Source: Pseudooceanicola nanhaiensis (GTDB lineage: Bacteria; Pseudomonadota; Alphaproteobacteria; Rhodobacterales; Rhodobacteraceae). From it: a DNA stretch of 64,000 nt. The notes beneath the pieces are model-generated. The model was not told the origin of the DNA and did no database searches. It saw only the letters and a program-made list of their open reading frames with translations. A program made the translations under genes and the position numbers. Location of the stretch: positions 461,076 to 525,075 of the forward strand of contig NZ_JAIUZP010000005.1 in NCBI RefSeq assembly GCF_020171315.1, given 5' to 3'. Shown piece after piece: positions 8,402-17,627 of this stretch (the stretch's first letter is position 1; every line of letters begins with the position of its first letter).

Positions 8402-9207
8402 CAGGCAGCCGCCTCATAGGCAGCGGCCTTCCAGAACAGCCGGTCGAAATTCTCCTGCGTGCGCGCCGCGAAGTCTGCGTAGTCGAGGCCGAAGGTCTCG
8501 GCCCCCACGCGGGCGGTCAGGGCGGAATAGGCGGGTTCGTTGCGGCGGCCGCGATGGGGCGGCGGCGCGAGGTAGGGGCTGTCCGTCTCGACGAGAATCC
8601 GGTCGAGCGGGGCAGCGGCAAAGATCTCGCGCAGCTCCTTCGACTTGGGGAAGGCCGCAATGCCGGACATCGAGAGATAGAACCCGAGGTCGAGCGCCGC
8701 CTTCGCCAGTTCGGCCGAGGAGGAGAAGCAGTGCATCACGCAGGAGAAGGACGCATTCGCGTGTTCCTCGGCGAGGATGCGGGCCATGTCCTCGTCCGCG
8801 TCCCGGGCGTGGATGATCAGCGGCAGGTTGGTGCGGGCCGCGGCCTCGCAATGCAGCCTCAGGCTGGCCTGCTGCACCTGCGCCGTCTCGGGCGTGTAGT
8901 GGTAGTCGAGCCCGGTTTCCCCGATGCCGACGAATTTGGGATGGGCGGCGAAGCCCACCAGCTGGTCGACGGTCGCCGGGGGCTGTTCGGTCACCGACAT
9001 CGGGTGGATGCCCGCGGCGTAGAAGACGCCCGGGTGGGCCTCGGCGATGGCGCGGACCTTGGGCTCCTGCGCCAGCTTGGTGCAGATGGTGACCATGCGC
9101 GTCACCCCGGCCTCCGCCGCGCGGGCGATGACATCGGGCAGTTCGCCGTCGAAGTCTTTGAAGTCGAGGTGGCAGTGGCTGTCGGTGATCTGGATCGGGT
9201 CGGTCAT
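8401..9207 (-). CDS. tatD: TatD family metal-dependent DNase/hydrolase
   Basis: A 268-residue TIM-barrel hydrolase. Metal ligands of the family are all visible: DSHCHLDF near the N-terminus (H-x-H), GIGETGLDYHY (Glu), IIHARDADED (His), MHCFSSS (His) and VETDSPYLAPPP (Asp). TatD/YcfH proteins are Mg-dependent 3'-5' nucleases linked to DNA repair and turnover. The start at 9207 (MTDPIQITDSHCHL) gives the usual family length; the open frame runs 64 codons further upstream but reads as Arg/Pro-rich non-protein. It sits 151 bases downstream of holB in the same direction, a common order in Rhodobacterales. Confidence 0.9.
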   Translation of the reverse strand: MTDPIQITDSHCHLDFKDFDGELPDVIARAAEAGVTRMVTICTKLAQEPKVRAIAEAHPGVFYAAGIHPMSVTEQPPATVDQLVGFAAHPKFVGIGETGLDYHYTPETAQVQQASLRLHCEAAARTNLPLIIHARDADEDMARILAEEHANASFSCVMHCFSSSAELAKAALDLGFYLSMSGIAAFPKSKELREIFAAAPLDRILVETDSPYLAPPPHRGRRNEPAYSALTARVGAETFGLDYADFAARTQENFDRLFWKAAAYEAAA

Positions 9208-9358
9208 GTCTGTCTCGGAGGGGGCGCGCCCGGATGGCGTCGCCCGGATGGATGTGCCCGGATCGCGTGGCCCCGGTCGGGCCCTGCCGGTCTGCGGGAT
9301 GCTCGGCCCCGTCATGCCCGGACGGGCAGGGGCCGCGGTGCGGAGCGCGCCACAGGCC

Positions 9359-10483
9359 TCAGCCCGCGGCGGTTTCCTGTATCTTGAAGACGGTATCAAG
9401 GATCAGCGCGGCAGGGTCAAGGTTGACCGCCAGCCCGTGCTGCACCCGTCCGCCGATGCTCTGTGCCGCCTCGGCCCAGCGACGCGCTGCATGGGGATTG
9501 GGCGCCAGACGCAGCAACAGTTCGCCCTCGCCCCGGGCGGCCTGCGGTTCGGGCGGCAGGCCCGTGGCGCCAGTGCGGGCGATGCGCATCATCAGCAGGT
9601 CAAGGAGGGCCACCAGCAGGGCGCGTTTTTCCTCCGCCCCGCGGGCGGCGGCGGCATCGGCAAGGGCAAGCGCGCGGCCCCGGTCCAGCCGCGGCAGGTC
9701 GTGGAAGAGCGCCAGCAGGTCGCGGTACATCTCGACCCCGCCCATCTGCGCCAGCCGCACCGCCTCGCCGACGGAGCCCGCCGCGAGGGCGGCCAAGGCC
9801 TCTTCCGCGCCCTCGGTGGCGATGCCCGCCTGCTCCAGCGCAGCGGCGATCTCGTCGGGCGCGAGCGGCGTCAGGCGCAACTCGCGGCAGCGCGAGCGGA
9901 TCGTGGGCAGGATCGCGGAGGGGCGGTGGCAGACCAGCAGCAGCACGGTGCGCGCGGGCGGCTCCTCCAGCAGTTTCAGCAGGGCGTTGGCGGCCTGCAC
10001 GTTCATCTCATCCGCCGCGTCCACGATGATCACCCGGCGCCCGCCGTCGGCCTGCGACATCTGCAGGAAGTGCTTCACCCGCCGCACGCTGTCGACGTTG
10101 ATCTGCTGGCCGACGCGGCCGGTCTTCTCGTCCACCGGGCGGGTCAGCCGCAGCAGCGCGGGTTCCGATCCGGCCCGCATCCGGGCGGCGACGGGGTGGT
10201 CTTCGGAGATGTCCAGCGTCTCGGGCGGGGGCGGCGCGCCGAAGAGCCCGCCGCCGTCATCCTCGGGGGTGGCCAGCAGGAAGCGCGCGATCCGCCATGC
10301 CAGCGTCGCCTTGCCCACGCCGCGCGGGCCGGTGATCAGCCAACCATGGTGCAGCCGCCCGCCGGTATAGGCGGAGAGGAAGCCTGCCTCGGCCTCGGCC
10401 TGACCGAAGAGGCGCGGCGTGTCGCGCGGATGGGGGGCGCCCTCGATCCGGTCGGGTTCGGGCAGGTCTGCGGGATCGCTCAT
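9359..10483 (-). CDS. holB: DNA polymerase III subunit delta'
   Basis: A 374-residue clamp-loader subunit. The AAA+ fold is shown by the P-loop-like GPRGVGKAT near residue 53, the Walker B region RRVIIVDAADEMN, the sensor-like NALLKLLEEPP and TIRSRCRELRL (the SRC motif). The delta' subunit helps to open and load the beta sliding clamp. The ATG overlaps the thymidylate kinase stop by four bases (ATGA), so the two are translationally coupled. The tmk-holB pairing is conserved across bacteria and supports the call. Confidence 0.93.
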   Translation of the reverse strand: MSDPADLPEPDRIEGAPHPRDTPRLFGQAEAEAGFLSAYTGGRLHHGWLITGPRGVGKATLAWRIARFLLATPEDDGGGLFGAPPPPETLDISEDHPVAARMRAGSEPALLRLTRPVDEKTGRVGQQINVDSVRRVKHFLQMSQADGGRRVIIVDAADEMNVQAANALLKLLEEPPARTVLLLVCHRPSAILPTIRSRCRELRLTPLAPDEIAAALEQAGIATEGAEEALAALAAGSVGEAVRLAQMGGVEMYRDLLALFHDLPRLDRGRALALADAAAARGAEEKRALLVALLDLLMMRIARTGATGLPPEPQAARGEGELLLRLAPNPHAARRWAEAAQSIGGRVQHGLAVNLDPAALILDTVFKIQETAAG

Positions 10484-11115
10484 GCCGGGGTCTCCGCCAG
10501 CCGGGCCTCGACGGCCTGCGCCACGTCGGCGGCCACGGCCTCCAGCGTGCGGTTGCCGTCGATCACCACGAAACGGTCGGCGTATTCCTCCGCCAAGGCG
10601 AGGAAGCCCTGCCGCATCCGGCGTTGCAGGTCGGCGCCGAAGGTCTCGAACCGTTCCTCGGTGCCCTGCCGCCCAAGGGCGCGGGAGAGGCCGGTTTCCG
10701 GGTCCATGTCGATCAGCAGGGTCATGTCCGGCTCGCGCCCGATCATCAGGGCGTGCAGCTTGTCCACGAGGCCGCGCAGGTCGCCCCGCGACAGGCCCTG
10801 ATACATCCGCGTGCTGTCGGCGAAGCGGTCGCAGACCACCACGGCGCCGCGCTCCAGCGCGGGCAGGATGGTGCGTTCCATGTGGTCGCGGCGTGCGGCG
10901 GTGAAGAGCAGGGCCTCGGTCTCGGCGGACCAGCGGTCAGGATCGCCTTCCAGCACGAGGCGGCGGATTTCCTCGGCCCCCGGCGAGCCGCCGGGTTCGC
11001 GGGTCAGCACGACCTCGCGGCCCTGCGTGCGCAGATGCTCCGCCAGCAGCCGGGCCTGCGTGGATTTGCCCGACCCGTCGATGCCTTCGAAACTGAGAAA
11101 CAGGCCCTGTGTCAT
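10480..11115 (-). CDS. tmk: Thymidylate kinase
   Basis: A 211-residue kinase that phosphorylates dTMP to dTDP for DNA synthesis. The P-loop is FEGIDGSGKST near the N-terminus, and the dTMP-binding DR-x motif is in CDRFADSTRMYQG. REPGGSPGAEEIR and the LID region ALGRQGTEERFE complete the picture. The length is normal. It lies between dacC (41 bases upstream) and holB (4-base overlap). Confidence 0.95.
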   Translation of the reverse strand: MTQGLFLSFEGIDGSGKSTQARLLAEHLRTQGREVVLTREPGGSPGAEEIRRLVLEGDPDRWSAETEALLFTAARRDHMERTILPALERGAVVVCDRFADSTRMYQGLSRGDLRGLVDKLHALMIGREPDMTLLIDMDPETGLSRALGRQGTEERFETFGADLQRRMRQGFLALAEEYADRFVVIDGNRTLEAVAADVAQAVEARLAETPA

Positions 11116-11156
11116 GCTCCTGCTCTAAGCTGCGCGGGAGCCGCTGTCAAAACCCG

Positions 11157-12389
11157 TCAAAAACCGCCCTCGGGCCCATCGCGCAGCTGTTTGACCAGCT
11201 TGGTCGATGCGGTCCGCAGTCGGACGCCGAAGCCCCCGGTCGGCACGTCCGACATGGCCACCAGTGGCAGGCTCTTCTCGGGCAGGCCCTCGGGCTTGAG
11301 GATCAGCTGGGCGACCTGATCGCCCGCCTTGATCGGGGCCTGAAGCGGGCCGTTGTAGACCACCTCGGCCGCCACCTTCTCGGCGTCGAGCACGGGCAGA
11401 AGGGCCACCTGATCCTGCGCCACCGTGAGGCCGACGGAGGGCTGCGCGCCCATCCAGACATCGGCGCGGGCGATCTCGGTGCCGGCCTTGGCTATCTGCG
11501 CTTCGCCAAATTGGCGAAAGGCCCAGTTCACGACCGAGCGCGCCTCCTCTGCCCGGGTGCGGGTGCTGTCCATGCCGGAGAGCACGAAGATCACCCGGCG
11601 GTCGCCCTGCTTGGCAGAGCCCACGAGGCCATAGCCCGCTTCCTGCGTGTGGCCGGTCTTGAGCCCGTCGGCGCCGATCCCCATGCTGAGCAGCGGGTTG
11701 CGGTTGTGCACGTTCTGGGGCGCGCGGCCGTCGAATTCGAACCGCTGCTCCGAGAAGAACTTATAGTACTCGGGGAAGTCGGTGATGATGTGGTTGGCCA
11801 GCAGCGCAAGGTCGCGGACCGACATCCGGTGTCCATCGGCGGGCCAGCCGTTCGAGTTCGCGAAGGTGGAATTCGTCATGCCGAGCTGCTGCGCCCGCTG
11901 CGTCATGTAGCGCGCGAAGCCCGCCTCGGTGCCGTCGGGGCTGAGAGCTTCGGCGATCACGGCGCAGGCGTCGTTGCCCGAGAGCACGATGATCCCCTGC
12001 AGCAGGTCCTCCACCCGGACCTTGTCCGTGGTGTCGAGGAACATGGTCGACCCGCCGTAGTTCATCGCATGGGTCGAGACCGGCAGCCGTTCGTCCATGG
12101 TCAGCCGCCCGTCGCGCAGCGCCTCGAAGGCGACGTAGAGCGTCATCAGCTTGGACATGGAGGCCGGCGGGATCGGTGTGTCAGCGTCCTTGGCCAGCAG
12201 GATCGTGTTGGTCGTCTGGTCGAGGATGAAGGCCGCCCGCGCGGAGGTGTCGAAGGCCCGCGCCGGCAGGGCCATCGTCAGTGCAAGCGCCGCCCCGGCA
12301 AGCAGCGTGGCGGCACGGCCAAGCGCAGGCTTCGGCAGGGCGGGCTTCCGCAGGGCAGGGCGGGGGAGCAGGGCGGTCATCATCGTCAT
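11157..12389 (-). CDS. D-alanyl-D-alanine carboxypeptidase (PBP5/6 type)
   Basis: A 410-residue exported penicillin-binding protein that trims the terminal D-Ala of peptidoglycan stem peptides. An N-terminal signal sequence ends near MALPARAF. The active-site triads of S11 peptidases are all present: PASMSKLM (S-x-x-K), SGND (S-x-N) and GLKTGHT (K-T-G). A C-terminal beta-rich domain follows. Three in-frame ATG codons lie close together; the Shine-Dalgarno AAGAGG is only 3 bases from the first (12389) and 9 bases from the second (12383), so 12383 may be the true start. It is preceded by the SPOR lipoprotein gene and followed by tmk. Confidence 0.92.
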   Translation of the reverse strand: MTMMTALLPRPALRKPALPKPALGRAATLLAGAALALTMALPARAFDTSARAAFILDQTTNTILLAKDADTPIPPASMSKLMTLYVAFEALRDGRLTMDERLPVSTHAMNYGGSTMFLDTTDKVRVEDLLQGIIVLSGNDACAVIAEALSPDGTEAGFARYMTQRAQQLGMTNSTFANSNGWPADGHRMSVRDLALLANHIITDFPEYYKFFSEQRFEFDGRAPQNVHNRNPLLSMGIGADGLKTGHTQEAGYGLVGSAKQGDRRVIFVLSGMDSTRTRAEEARSVVNWAFRQFGEAQIAKAGTEIARADVWMGAQPSVGLTVAQDQVALLPVLDAEKVAAEVVYNGPLQAPIKAGDQVAQLILKPEGLPEKSLPLVAMSDVPTGGFGVRLRTASTKLVKQLRDGPEGGF

Positions 12390-12446
12390 CGGCCTCTTTC
12401 TGAAAGCCGCCCGGTGCCGCCACTGCGGCGCCGGGCCATGGTCAGG

Positions 12447-13418
12447 CTAGTTTGTCACGGCGTAGGCGTCGGTGAAACCGGTGGCCTTGATCTTCTTCAA
12501 CAGGGCATCGCGTTCGCCGGTGGTGGTGGCGGGGCCCACGACCACGCGCCAGAAGGTCTTGCCCTGGGTGGTCTGCTTGCGGATCGTCGGAACCATGCCA
12601 GCATTGCTCATCTGGCCCGCCGCATTCTTGGCGTTGGCCTCGACCGAGAAGATCCCGATCTGGAGATAGGGCTTGGACAGCGAGGAGGCGGGTTTCGCCG
12701 CCGGTTTCGGGGCTGCGGCAGCGGCAGCGGCGGGTGCCGCGGCAGCCGCAGGCGCGGTCATTGCCTCGGGCGACATGCTGGGACCGGGCCGGCTCTCGGC
12801 CTCGACTGCGTCGAGCGCCGCTGCGGCGCCGGGGGCGGGATCGAGCGTCGTCGCTTCGATCGCATCGGGCGCGGCCAGGGTCTCGGCCTCTGCCGGGGCG
12901 GGCACCGGGTCCTCGACCACTTCCTCGCGGCGCAGGGCGGTCACGTTCAGTTCCACGGGCTTCCCGGCCAGCATGCCCAGCGTCGAGGCCGCGTCGGACG
13001 AGACCTGCAGGCGCGGGCCCGGCATGTCCCGCTCGCGCCGGAAGAGCGCGCCGATGACGAATTTGTCGTTGCTCTCGTTGCGGATGATCACCCGCTCGGG
13101 GTCGGTCACGTCGGGGTGGGCCACCCAGACACCGCCCAGCGAGGGCCGCCCGTCCCAGAGACCGGCCTCGGTCACCTGGAAGACCTCGGGGGCCTCGACG
13201 TCGCGTTCGATGAGCTTGGTGGCGCGGGCCGGGCCCGCCGCCTCTGCCGGGGCGCCCTTGGGGCGGAAGAGCGCGAAGTCCCCGCCATCCTGGCAGGCGG
13301 CCAGCAGGGTCACGGCGCAGGCGGCCGTCGCGAGGCCGCGCCAGTGGCGTCTGGTCCGCGGGTGGTTCGTGACGGTACCGATGGTTTCGGAACCCGTCGC
13401 GCGCTTGTGGAATGTCAT
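12447..13418 (-). CDS. SPOR domain lipoprotein
   Basis: A 323-residue envelope protein. A lipobox-like LLAAC follows a hydrophobic stretch near residues 30-42, so it is probably a lipoprotein. The middle is Ala/Pro-rich and likely disordered. The last 75 residues (YLQIGIFSVEANAKNAAG ... FWRVVVGP) form a SPOR domain, which binds denuded glycan strands at the division septum. The start at 13418 is supported by a GAGGGCGAGG site; the frame is open 26 codons further. Its place directly upstream of the DD-carboxypeptidase suggests a shared role in septal peptidoglycan work. Confidence 0.85.
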   Translation of the reverse strand: MTFHKRATGSETIGTVTNHPRTRRHWRGLATAACAVTLLAACQDGGDFALFRPKGAPAEAAGPARATKLIERDVEAPEVFQVTEAGLWDGRPSLGGVWVAHPDVTDPERVIIRNESNDKFVIGALFRRERDMPGPRLQVSSDAASTLGMLAGKPVELNVTALRREEVVEDPVPAPAEAETLAAPDAIEATTLDPAPGAAAALDAVEAESRPGPSMSPEAMTAPAAAAAPAAAAAAAPKPAAKPASSLSKPYLQIGIFSVEANAKNAAGQMSNAGMVPTIRKQTTQGKTFWRVVVGPATTTGERDALLKKIKATGFTDAYAVTN

Positions 13419-13657
13419 GCCTCGCCCTCTGCCCGTTCGCGGTCTTTGCCGCCTGTGCGCCGTTCTCCGGCTGTCCTGCCTCTGATGCGGCCCCATGCCG
13501 CCTGCCCGGCAGTGTAGCGGCTTGCAGGGATCAAGGAAAGCAGGGGCTGGGCTGTCGGCAGATAATCCCTTCGTGATCGGCGGTCTTTCAGAATCATTTG
13601 CCGCCGCTTAAGGACAACCGGACCCGGCCCCACGACCCGCCGGAGGCGCCCGACCGT

Positions 13658-13747
13658 GGAGGAGTGGCAGAGTGGTCGATTGCACCGGTCTTGAAAACCG
13701 GCGTGCGTGAAAGCGTACCGTGGGTTCGAATCCCACCTCCTCCGCCA
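13658..13747 (+). tRNA. tRNA-Ser (anticodon TGA)
   Basis: The 7-bp acceptor stem GGAGGAG (13658-13664) pairs with CTCCTCC (13737-13743), followed by discriminator G and an encoded CCA (13745-13747). The anticodon loop CTTGAAA lies in the stem CCGGT/ACCGG. The long variable arm (GTGCGTGAAAGCGTAC region) is typical of tRNA-Ser, and the T-loop GTTCGAATC is intact. The anticodon TGA reads UCN serine codons. It marks the left border of the copper island and could be an integration site, but no integrase or repeated tRNA 3' end is seen in the window. Confidence 0.95.
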
Positions 13748-14080
13748 CGTCGTGATCTTATCCACTTTGATGCACTGCCGAGAAGTGATTTGTTTCCTTT
13801 GTTTTTCTGGCGAATTTCGGCCTGATACTGTGCTTTCAGTTCTGTTCGATGGTCCGTGTTTGCGCTCGCTGTGTGGTATGTCCCAGAGGCGCTGACGGGG
13901 GACAGGCGTGGGGAGTGCATTCAAATCAGAACGAACCTACCTCCATCTGTGCATGAAACGATCGAGAACCGCTACGAACGTTTCGTCGTGTTTCGACGAC
14001 CCGAATTGAGCCATCTCATCAACGCAACTGGAAACCCCACATCATCGGTCCATCCTCCTAAGTGACGGAAAGGACAGGCG
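13748..14080. other. Lower-GC spacer between tRNA-Ser and the copper ATPase gene
   Basis: About 330 bases, visibly lower in GC than the flanks, with no credible gene. It should hold the promoter of the Cu-ATPase gene at its right end. I looked for a CueR-type operator and did not find a convincing one. The GC drop right after a tRNA gene fits an old insertion boundary. Confidence 0.4.
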
Positions 14081-16534
14081 ATGGACCACGATCATTCCCA
14101 TGACACCGCCAGCCAGGGCCTCCTCCGCGATCCGGTCTGTGGCATGGTCGTGGACCCCGACGCGGGAAAGCCCTCGGCCGAACATGCGGCGCACAGCTAT
14201 CATTTCTGCTCTGACCGGTGCCGGTCGAGGTTCCTCGACGATCCGGAGGCCTATCTCACGGCGGTGGACCCTGTCTGTGGCATGGAGGTGGACCGCGCCA
14301 GCGCCGAGCACATGATCAAGCACGAGGGGGCGCGGCTCTACTTCTGCTCCGCCAAGTGCCAGTCGACGTTCGAGGCCGCCCCGGAAGACTACCTTGGCGA
14401 CCGGCCGGCCGCAGAGCAGATGCCGGAGGGCACGAAATACACCTGTCCGATGCACCCGGAGATCATTCGCGACCAGCCGGGGGATTGTCCGAAGTGCGGC
14501 ATGGCACTGGAGCCGATGACGCCCTCGGCCGAGACGGGACCGAACCCGGAGTACGTCGATTTCAAGCGCCGGCTCTGGATGGCTGGCCCGCTGGCCCTGG
14601 CCGTCTTCGTTCTGGAGATGGGCAGCCACATCGGCATCCCCTTCGCGGAATGGATCGGCCACAGGGTCTTCGGCTGGCTCCAGTTCGCGTTGGCCACGCC
14701 GGTGGTCTGGCTGTGCCGCACCTTCTTCAAGCGCGGGTGGGCCTCGATCGTGAACCGCTCGCCGAACATGTGGACCCTGATCGCTCTCGGCACCGGGGCA
14801 GCCTATGCCTTCTCCATCGTTTCGCTCGTCGCGCCGGGATTGTTGCCCGCGCAGATGGCCGACGGCATGGGGATGACGCCGGTCTACTTCGAGGCGACGG
14901 CGGTGATCCTCGTCCTTGTGCTGATCGGGCAGGTGATGGAGCTGGCGGCGCGGGAACGTACCGGGGACGCCATACGTGCCCTGATCGACCTTGCGCCCAA
15001 GACGGCCCGCCGGGTGCGGGACGGCAAGGAGGAGGACGTGGAACTCGCGGTGCTCGCCGCCGGGGACATCCTCCGCGTCCGTCCGGGCGAGAGTATTCCG
15101 GTCGACGGGGTGGTGACCGACGGGCGCTCCTCCGTCGATGAAAGCATGATCACCGGCGAGCCGGTCCCGGTCGAGAAGACCGAGGGCGACGCGGTGACGG
15201 GCGGCACGCTCAACAAGTCCGGCAGCTTCCTGATGGAGGCACGCAGCGTGGGCGAGGAGACAACGCTCAACCTCATCGTGCAGATGGTTGCCTCGGCGCA
15301 GCGGTCGCGTGCCCCGATCCAGGCCGTGGCCGACCGGGTGGCCGGCTACTTCGTACCGGCCGTGGTGGCCGCGGCGCTGCTGGCTTTCGTCGCGTGGTGG
15401 GTCTTCGGGCCGGCGCCGGCGCTCAGCTATGCCTTCGTCGCGGCGGTCTCGGTGCTGATCATCGCCTGCCCCTGTGCACTCGGCCTCGCCACGCCGATGT
15501 CGATCATGGTGGCCTCGGGGCGCGGGGCCCGTGCCGGGGTGCTGATCCGCGACGCCGAGGCGCTGGAACGTTTCGCCAAGGTCGACGTGTTGATCGTGGA
15601 CAAGACCGGCACGCTGACCGAAGGCAAGCCGACGCTGACGGATGTCGAAACGGGCGAGATGGACGAGGCCGAGTCCCTGTCGCTGGTCGCCGCGCTGGAG
15701 CGCGGGTCGGAGCATCCGCTGGCCGAAGCTCTGGTTGCCGGGGCCGAGGCGCGCGGGGCACGGCAGGTGGAGAGCCGTGATTTCGAGGCGGTGACCGGCA
15801 AGGGCGTGACCGGCATGGTCGACGGGCGCCGCGTTGCGCTTGGCAATGCCGCGCTGATGGCGGACCTCTCGGTCGATCCCGGCGCACTCGCGGAGCGCGC
15901 CGAGGCCCTGCAGGCCGAGGGCAAGACCGCGATGTTCGTGGCGGTGGATGGGGCTGCCGCCGGGCTCGTCGCCGTGGCCGACCGGATCAAGGAGACGACG
16001 CCGGAGGCGATCCGCGCCCTTCACGGCCTGGGCCTGCGCATCATCATGGCCACCGGCGACGCAAAGGCGACCGCACAGGCCGTGGCGGGCGAATTGGGCA
16101 TCGACGAGGTCCATGCAGAGGTCAGCCCCGAGGACAAGAACGCCCTTGTCCGCAGGCTCAAGGACGAGGGGCTGTCGGTCGCAATGGCCGGGGACGGCGT
16201 GAACGATGCCCCGGCCCTCGCCGAGGCCGACGTGGGCATCGCCATGGGCACCGGGGCGGATGTGGCGGTGGAGAGCGCGGGTATCACGCTGGTGAAGGGC
16301 GACCTCGGCGGCATCGTCCGGGCACGTCGGCTGGCAGAGGCGACGATGCGCAACATCCGTCAGAACCTCTTCTTCGCCTTCGGCTACAACACCGCCGGCG
16401 TGCCGGTCGCGGCGGGGATCCTCTATCCCTTCCTGGGCGTGCTGCTGTCGCCCGTCGTGGCGGCCGCGGCGATGAGCCTGTCTTCGGTCTCGGTGATCGG
16501 CAACGCCCTGCGCCTGCGGGCCAAGCGGCTCTGA
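14081..16534 (+). CDS. copA: Copper-translocating P-type ATPase with N-terminal YHS domains
   Basis: An 817-residue P1B-type ATPase that exports Cu(I) across the inner membrane. The N-terminus has two YHS metal-binding domains (DPVCGM at 17-22 and 63-68, each with paired cysteines) and a heavy-metal-binding segment YTCPMHPEI ... CPKCGM (120-141). Then follow the A-domain ITGEP, the transmembrane CPC motif (463-465), the phosphorylation site DKTGT (507-511), the SEHP motif and GDGVND (704-709). The double-YHS plus YTCPMHP arrangement in place of HMA domains is typical of CopA/ActP-like pumps of the CPC class. ATG 14081 is preceded by GGAAAGGA. It begins the rightward copper operon. Confidence 0.92.
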   Translation: MDHDHSHDTASQGLLRDPVCGMVVDPDAGKPSAEHAAHSYHFCSDRCRSRFLDDPEAYLTAVDPVCGMEVDRASAEHMIKHEGARLYFCSAKCQSTFEAAPEDYLGDRPAAEQMPEGTKYTCPMHPEIIRDQPGDCPKCGMALEPMTPSAETGPNPEYVDFKRRLWMAGPLALAVFVLEMGSHIGIPFAEWIGHRVFGWLQFALATPVVWLCRTFFKRGWASIVNRSPNMWTLIALGTGAAYAFSIVSLVAPGLLPAQMADGMGMTPVYFEATAVILVLVLIGQVMELAARERTGDAIRALIDLAPKTARRVRDGKEEDVELAVLAAGDILRVRPGESIPVDGVVTDGRSSVDESMITGEPVPVEKTEGDAVTGGTLNKSGSFLMEARSVGEETTLNLIVQMVASAQRSRAPIQAVADRVAGYFVPAVVAAALLAFVAWWVFGPAPALSYAFVAAVSVLIIACPCALGLATPMSIMVASGRGARAGVLIRDAEALERFAKVDVLIVDKTGTLTEGKPTLTDVETGEMDEAESLSLVAALERGSEHPLAEALVAGAEARGARQVESRDFEAVTGKGVTGMVDGRRVALGNAALMADLSVDPGALAERAEALQAEGKTAMFVAVDGAAAGLVAVADRIKETTPEAIRALHGLGLRIIMATGDAKATAQAVAGELGIDEVHAEVSPEDKNALVRRLKDEGLSVAMAGDGVNDAPALAEADVGIAMGTGADVAVESAGITLVKGDLGGIVRARRLAEATMRNIRQNLFFAFGYNTAGVPVAAGILYPFLGVLLSPVVAAAAMSLSSVSVIGNALRLRAKRL

Positions 16535-16639
16535 GGTGGGGCGGCCGGATATGGTAGCGGGGCAGGTGCCATCGTGCGGGGCTTGCAGCCTGCGGCCTGC
16601 GGCGTCCGGGGCGCGCGCGGCGGCGTCGTCCCGGTCGCG

Positions 16640-16729
16640 GCCCGTCCGGTGACCGAGGCCCGTCCTGTGATCGAGGCCTGTCCTGCGATCAAGGCCCGTG
16701 CGGCGATCAAGCCCCGTCCGGCGATCTCG
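16640..16729. repeat. Tandem repeat, five copies of 18 bp
   Basis: Five back-to-back 18-bp units, starting at 16640, 16658, 16676, 16694 and 16712. The first is GCCCGTCCGGTGACCGAG and the others differ at a few positions each. The array fills the gap between the Cu-ATPase gene and the small exported-protein gene. The unit length is a multiple of three, but no gene on either strand is convincing here. Confidence 0.85.
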
Positions 16730-16786
16730 CCGGATTGACCGCGCCCCCGCAGCCACGGCATAGTTTCCGTCAGAACCGGAGGTCCC

Positions 16787-17104
16787 TTGTCGCGCATCCT
16801 TGCCATCCTCTTGCTGATCCTCTCCGCCTGGGTCCTCGTGCCCGGCGCGGCGCAGGCCCATGAGGCCGCGCCCAAGATGGCGCATGCGATGGCCTGCGAC
16901 GCCTGCGCCGACATGGCAGGGGCCGCGCAGGGCGACCATGCGAAGGATTGCCTGCATGGCGCGGGCTGTCTCGGCTACGTGCTGGTCCCGCAGGAGGTCT
17001 CGGTCACGGTGTCGCGCCTCGTGGTTCGGATCGTCCGCCCCCATACGCCGCTGGCCCTGTCGTCGGTCTCCCTCAGGCTGGATGTGCCGCCTCCGCGCGC
17101 CTGA
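16787..17104 (+). CDS. Small exported Cys/His-rich protein (CopL-like candidate)
   Basis: A 105-residue protein with a clear signal peptide (ILAILLLILSAWVLV, cleavage after AQA) and a mature part rich in His, Met and Cys: MAHAMACDACADM, then DHAKDCLHGAGCLG. The C-terminus ends LDVPPPRA. The layout resembles CopL-type copper leader proteins and other small metal-binding proteins of copper operons, but I cannot name the family with certainty. The start is TTG 16787, with GGAGGT only 3 bases before it, which is close; no better start fits the signal peptide. It is followed by the cytochrome c gene 81 bases later. Confidence 0.7.
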   Translation: MSRILAILLLILSAWVLVPGAAQAHEAAPKMAHAMACDACADMAGAAQGDHAKDCLHGAGCLGYVLVPQEVSVTVSRLVVRIVRPHTPLALSSVSLRLDVPPPRA

Positions 17105-17185
17105 CGTCATCCCCTGCCAGCCAGCGGCGCTGCCGCGATGATGACACCCAGCACGACACCCGCGTCGTGCGTCAGGACAAGACCC

Positions 17186-17626
17186 ATGAACAAGCTTATT
17201 CCGGCTGCCCTCGCAGCCGCCGCCGTTGCCATCGGTGCCTTCTACATGACACGCCCGCCGCAGACCCCGGCAGGGCCCGTAGAAACCGCATCGCCCGGGA
17301 TGGGCGATCCGCTCGTCTCCATTGCTCTGCCCGACAGCCTCAGTGCCGAGGCGGCCCTTGGACAGCGCGCCTTCGAGGCGACCTGCGCGGCCTGCCACGG
17401 CGTGAATGCGACCGGCAAGATGGGCTTCGGCCCGCCGCTGGTCCACAAGATCTACGAACCCTCGCACCACGCGGACATTGCCTTCCAGATGGCGGTGCAG
17501 AACGGGGTGCGGGCGCATCACTGGCGCTTTGGCGACATGCCGCCGCAGGAGGGGCTTACCCCGGCGGATGTCGCCAACGTGGTGGCCTATGTCCGGGCGC
17601 TGCAACGCGCCAACGGGATCGAGTGA
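17186..17626 (+). CDS. Cytochrome c (class I-like, membrane-anchored or exported)
   Basis: A 146-residue protein with an N-terminal hydrophobic segment (LIPAALAAAAVAIGAFY) and one haem-attachment site CAACHG near residue 71. A Met in GDMPPQEGL is a likely axial ligand, and the C-terminal helix VANVVAYVRALQ is typical of class I cytochromes c. It lies in the copper operon directly before a multicopper oxidase gene, whose ATG overlaps the region right after its stop (TGAGATG). It probably carries electrons to or from that oxidase in the periplasm; this is inferred from context. Confidence 0.82.
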   Translation: MNKLIPAALAAAAVAIGAFYMTRPPQTPAGPVETASPGMGDPLVSIALPDSLSAEAALGQRAFEATCAACHGVNATGKMGFGPPLVHKIYEPSHHADIAFQMAVQNGVRAHHWRFGDMPPQEGLTPADVANVVAYVRALQRANGIE

Positions 17627-17627
17627 G

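Noticed and set aside
13856..14065. Short plus-strand frame between tRNA-Ser and the Cu-ATPase gene
   Set aside because: I looked for an integrase remnant because of the tRNA next to it, but no Arg-His-Arg-Tyr motif or other similarity is seen.
14081..14100. CueR-type operator before the Cu-ATPase gene
   Set aside because: No ACCTTCC-type inverted repeat with the 19-base promoter spacing was found in 13748-14080.
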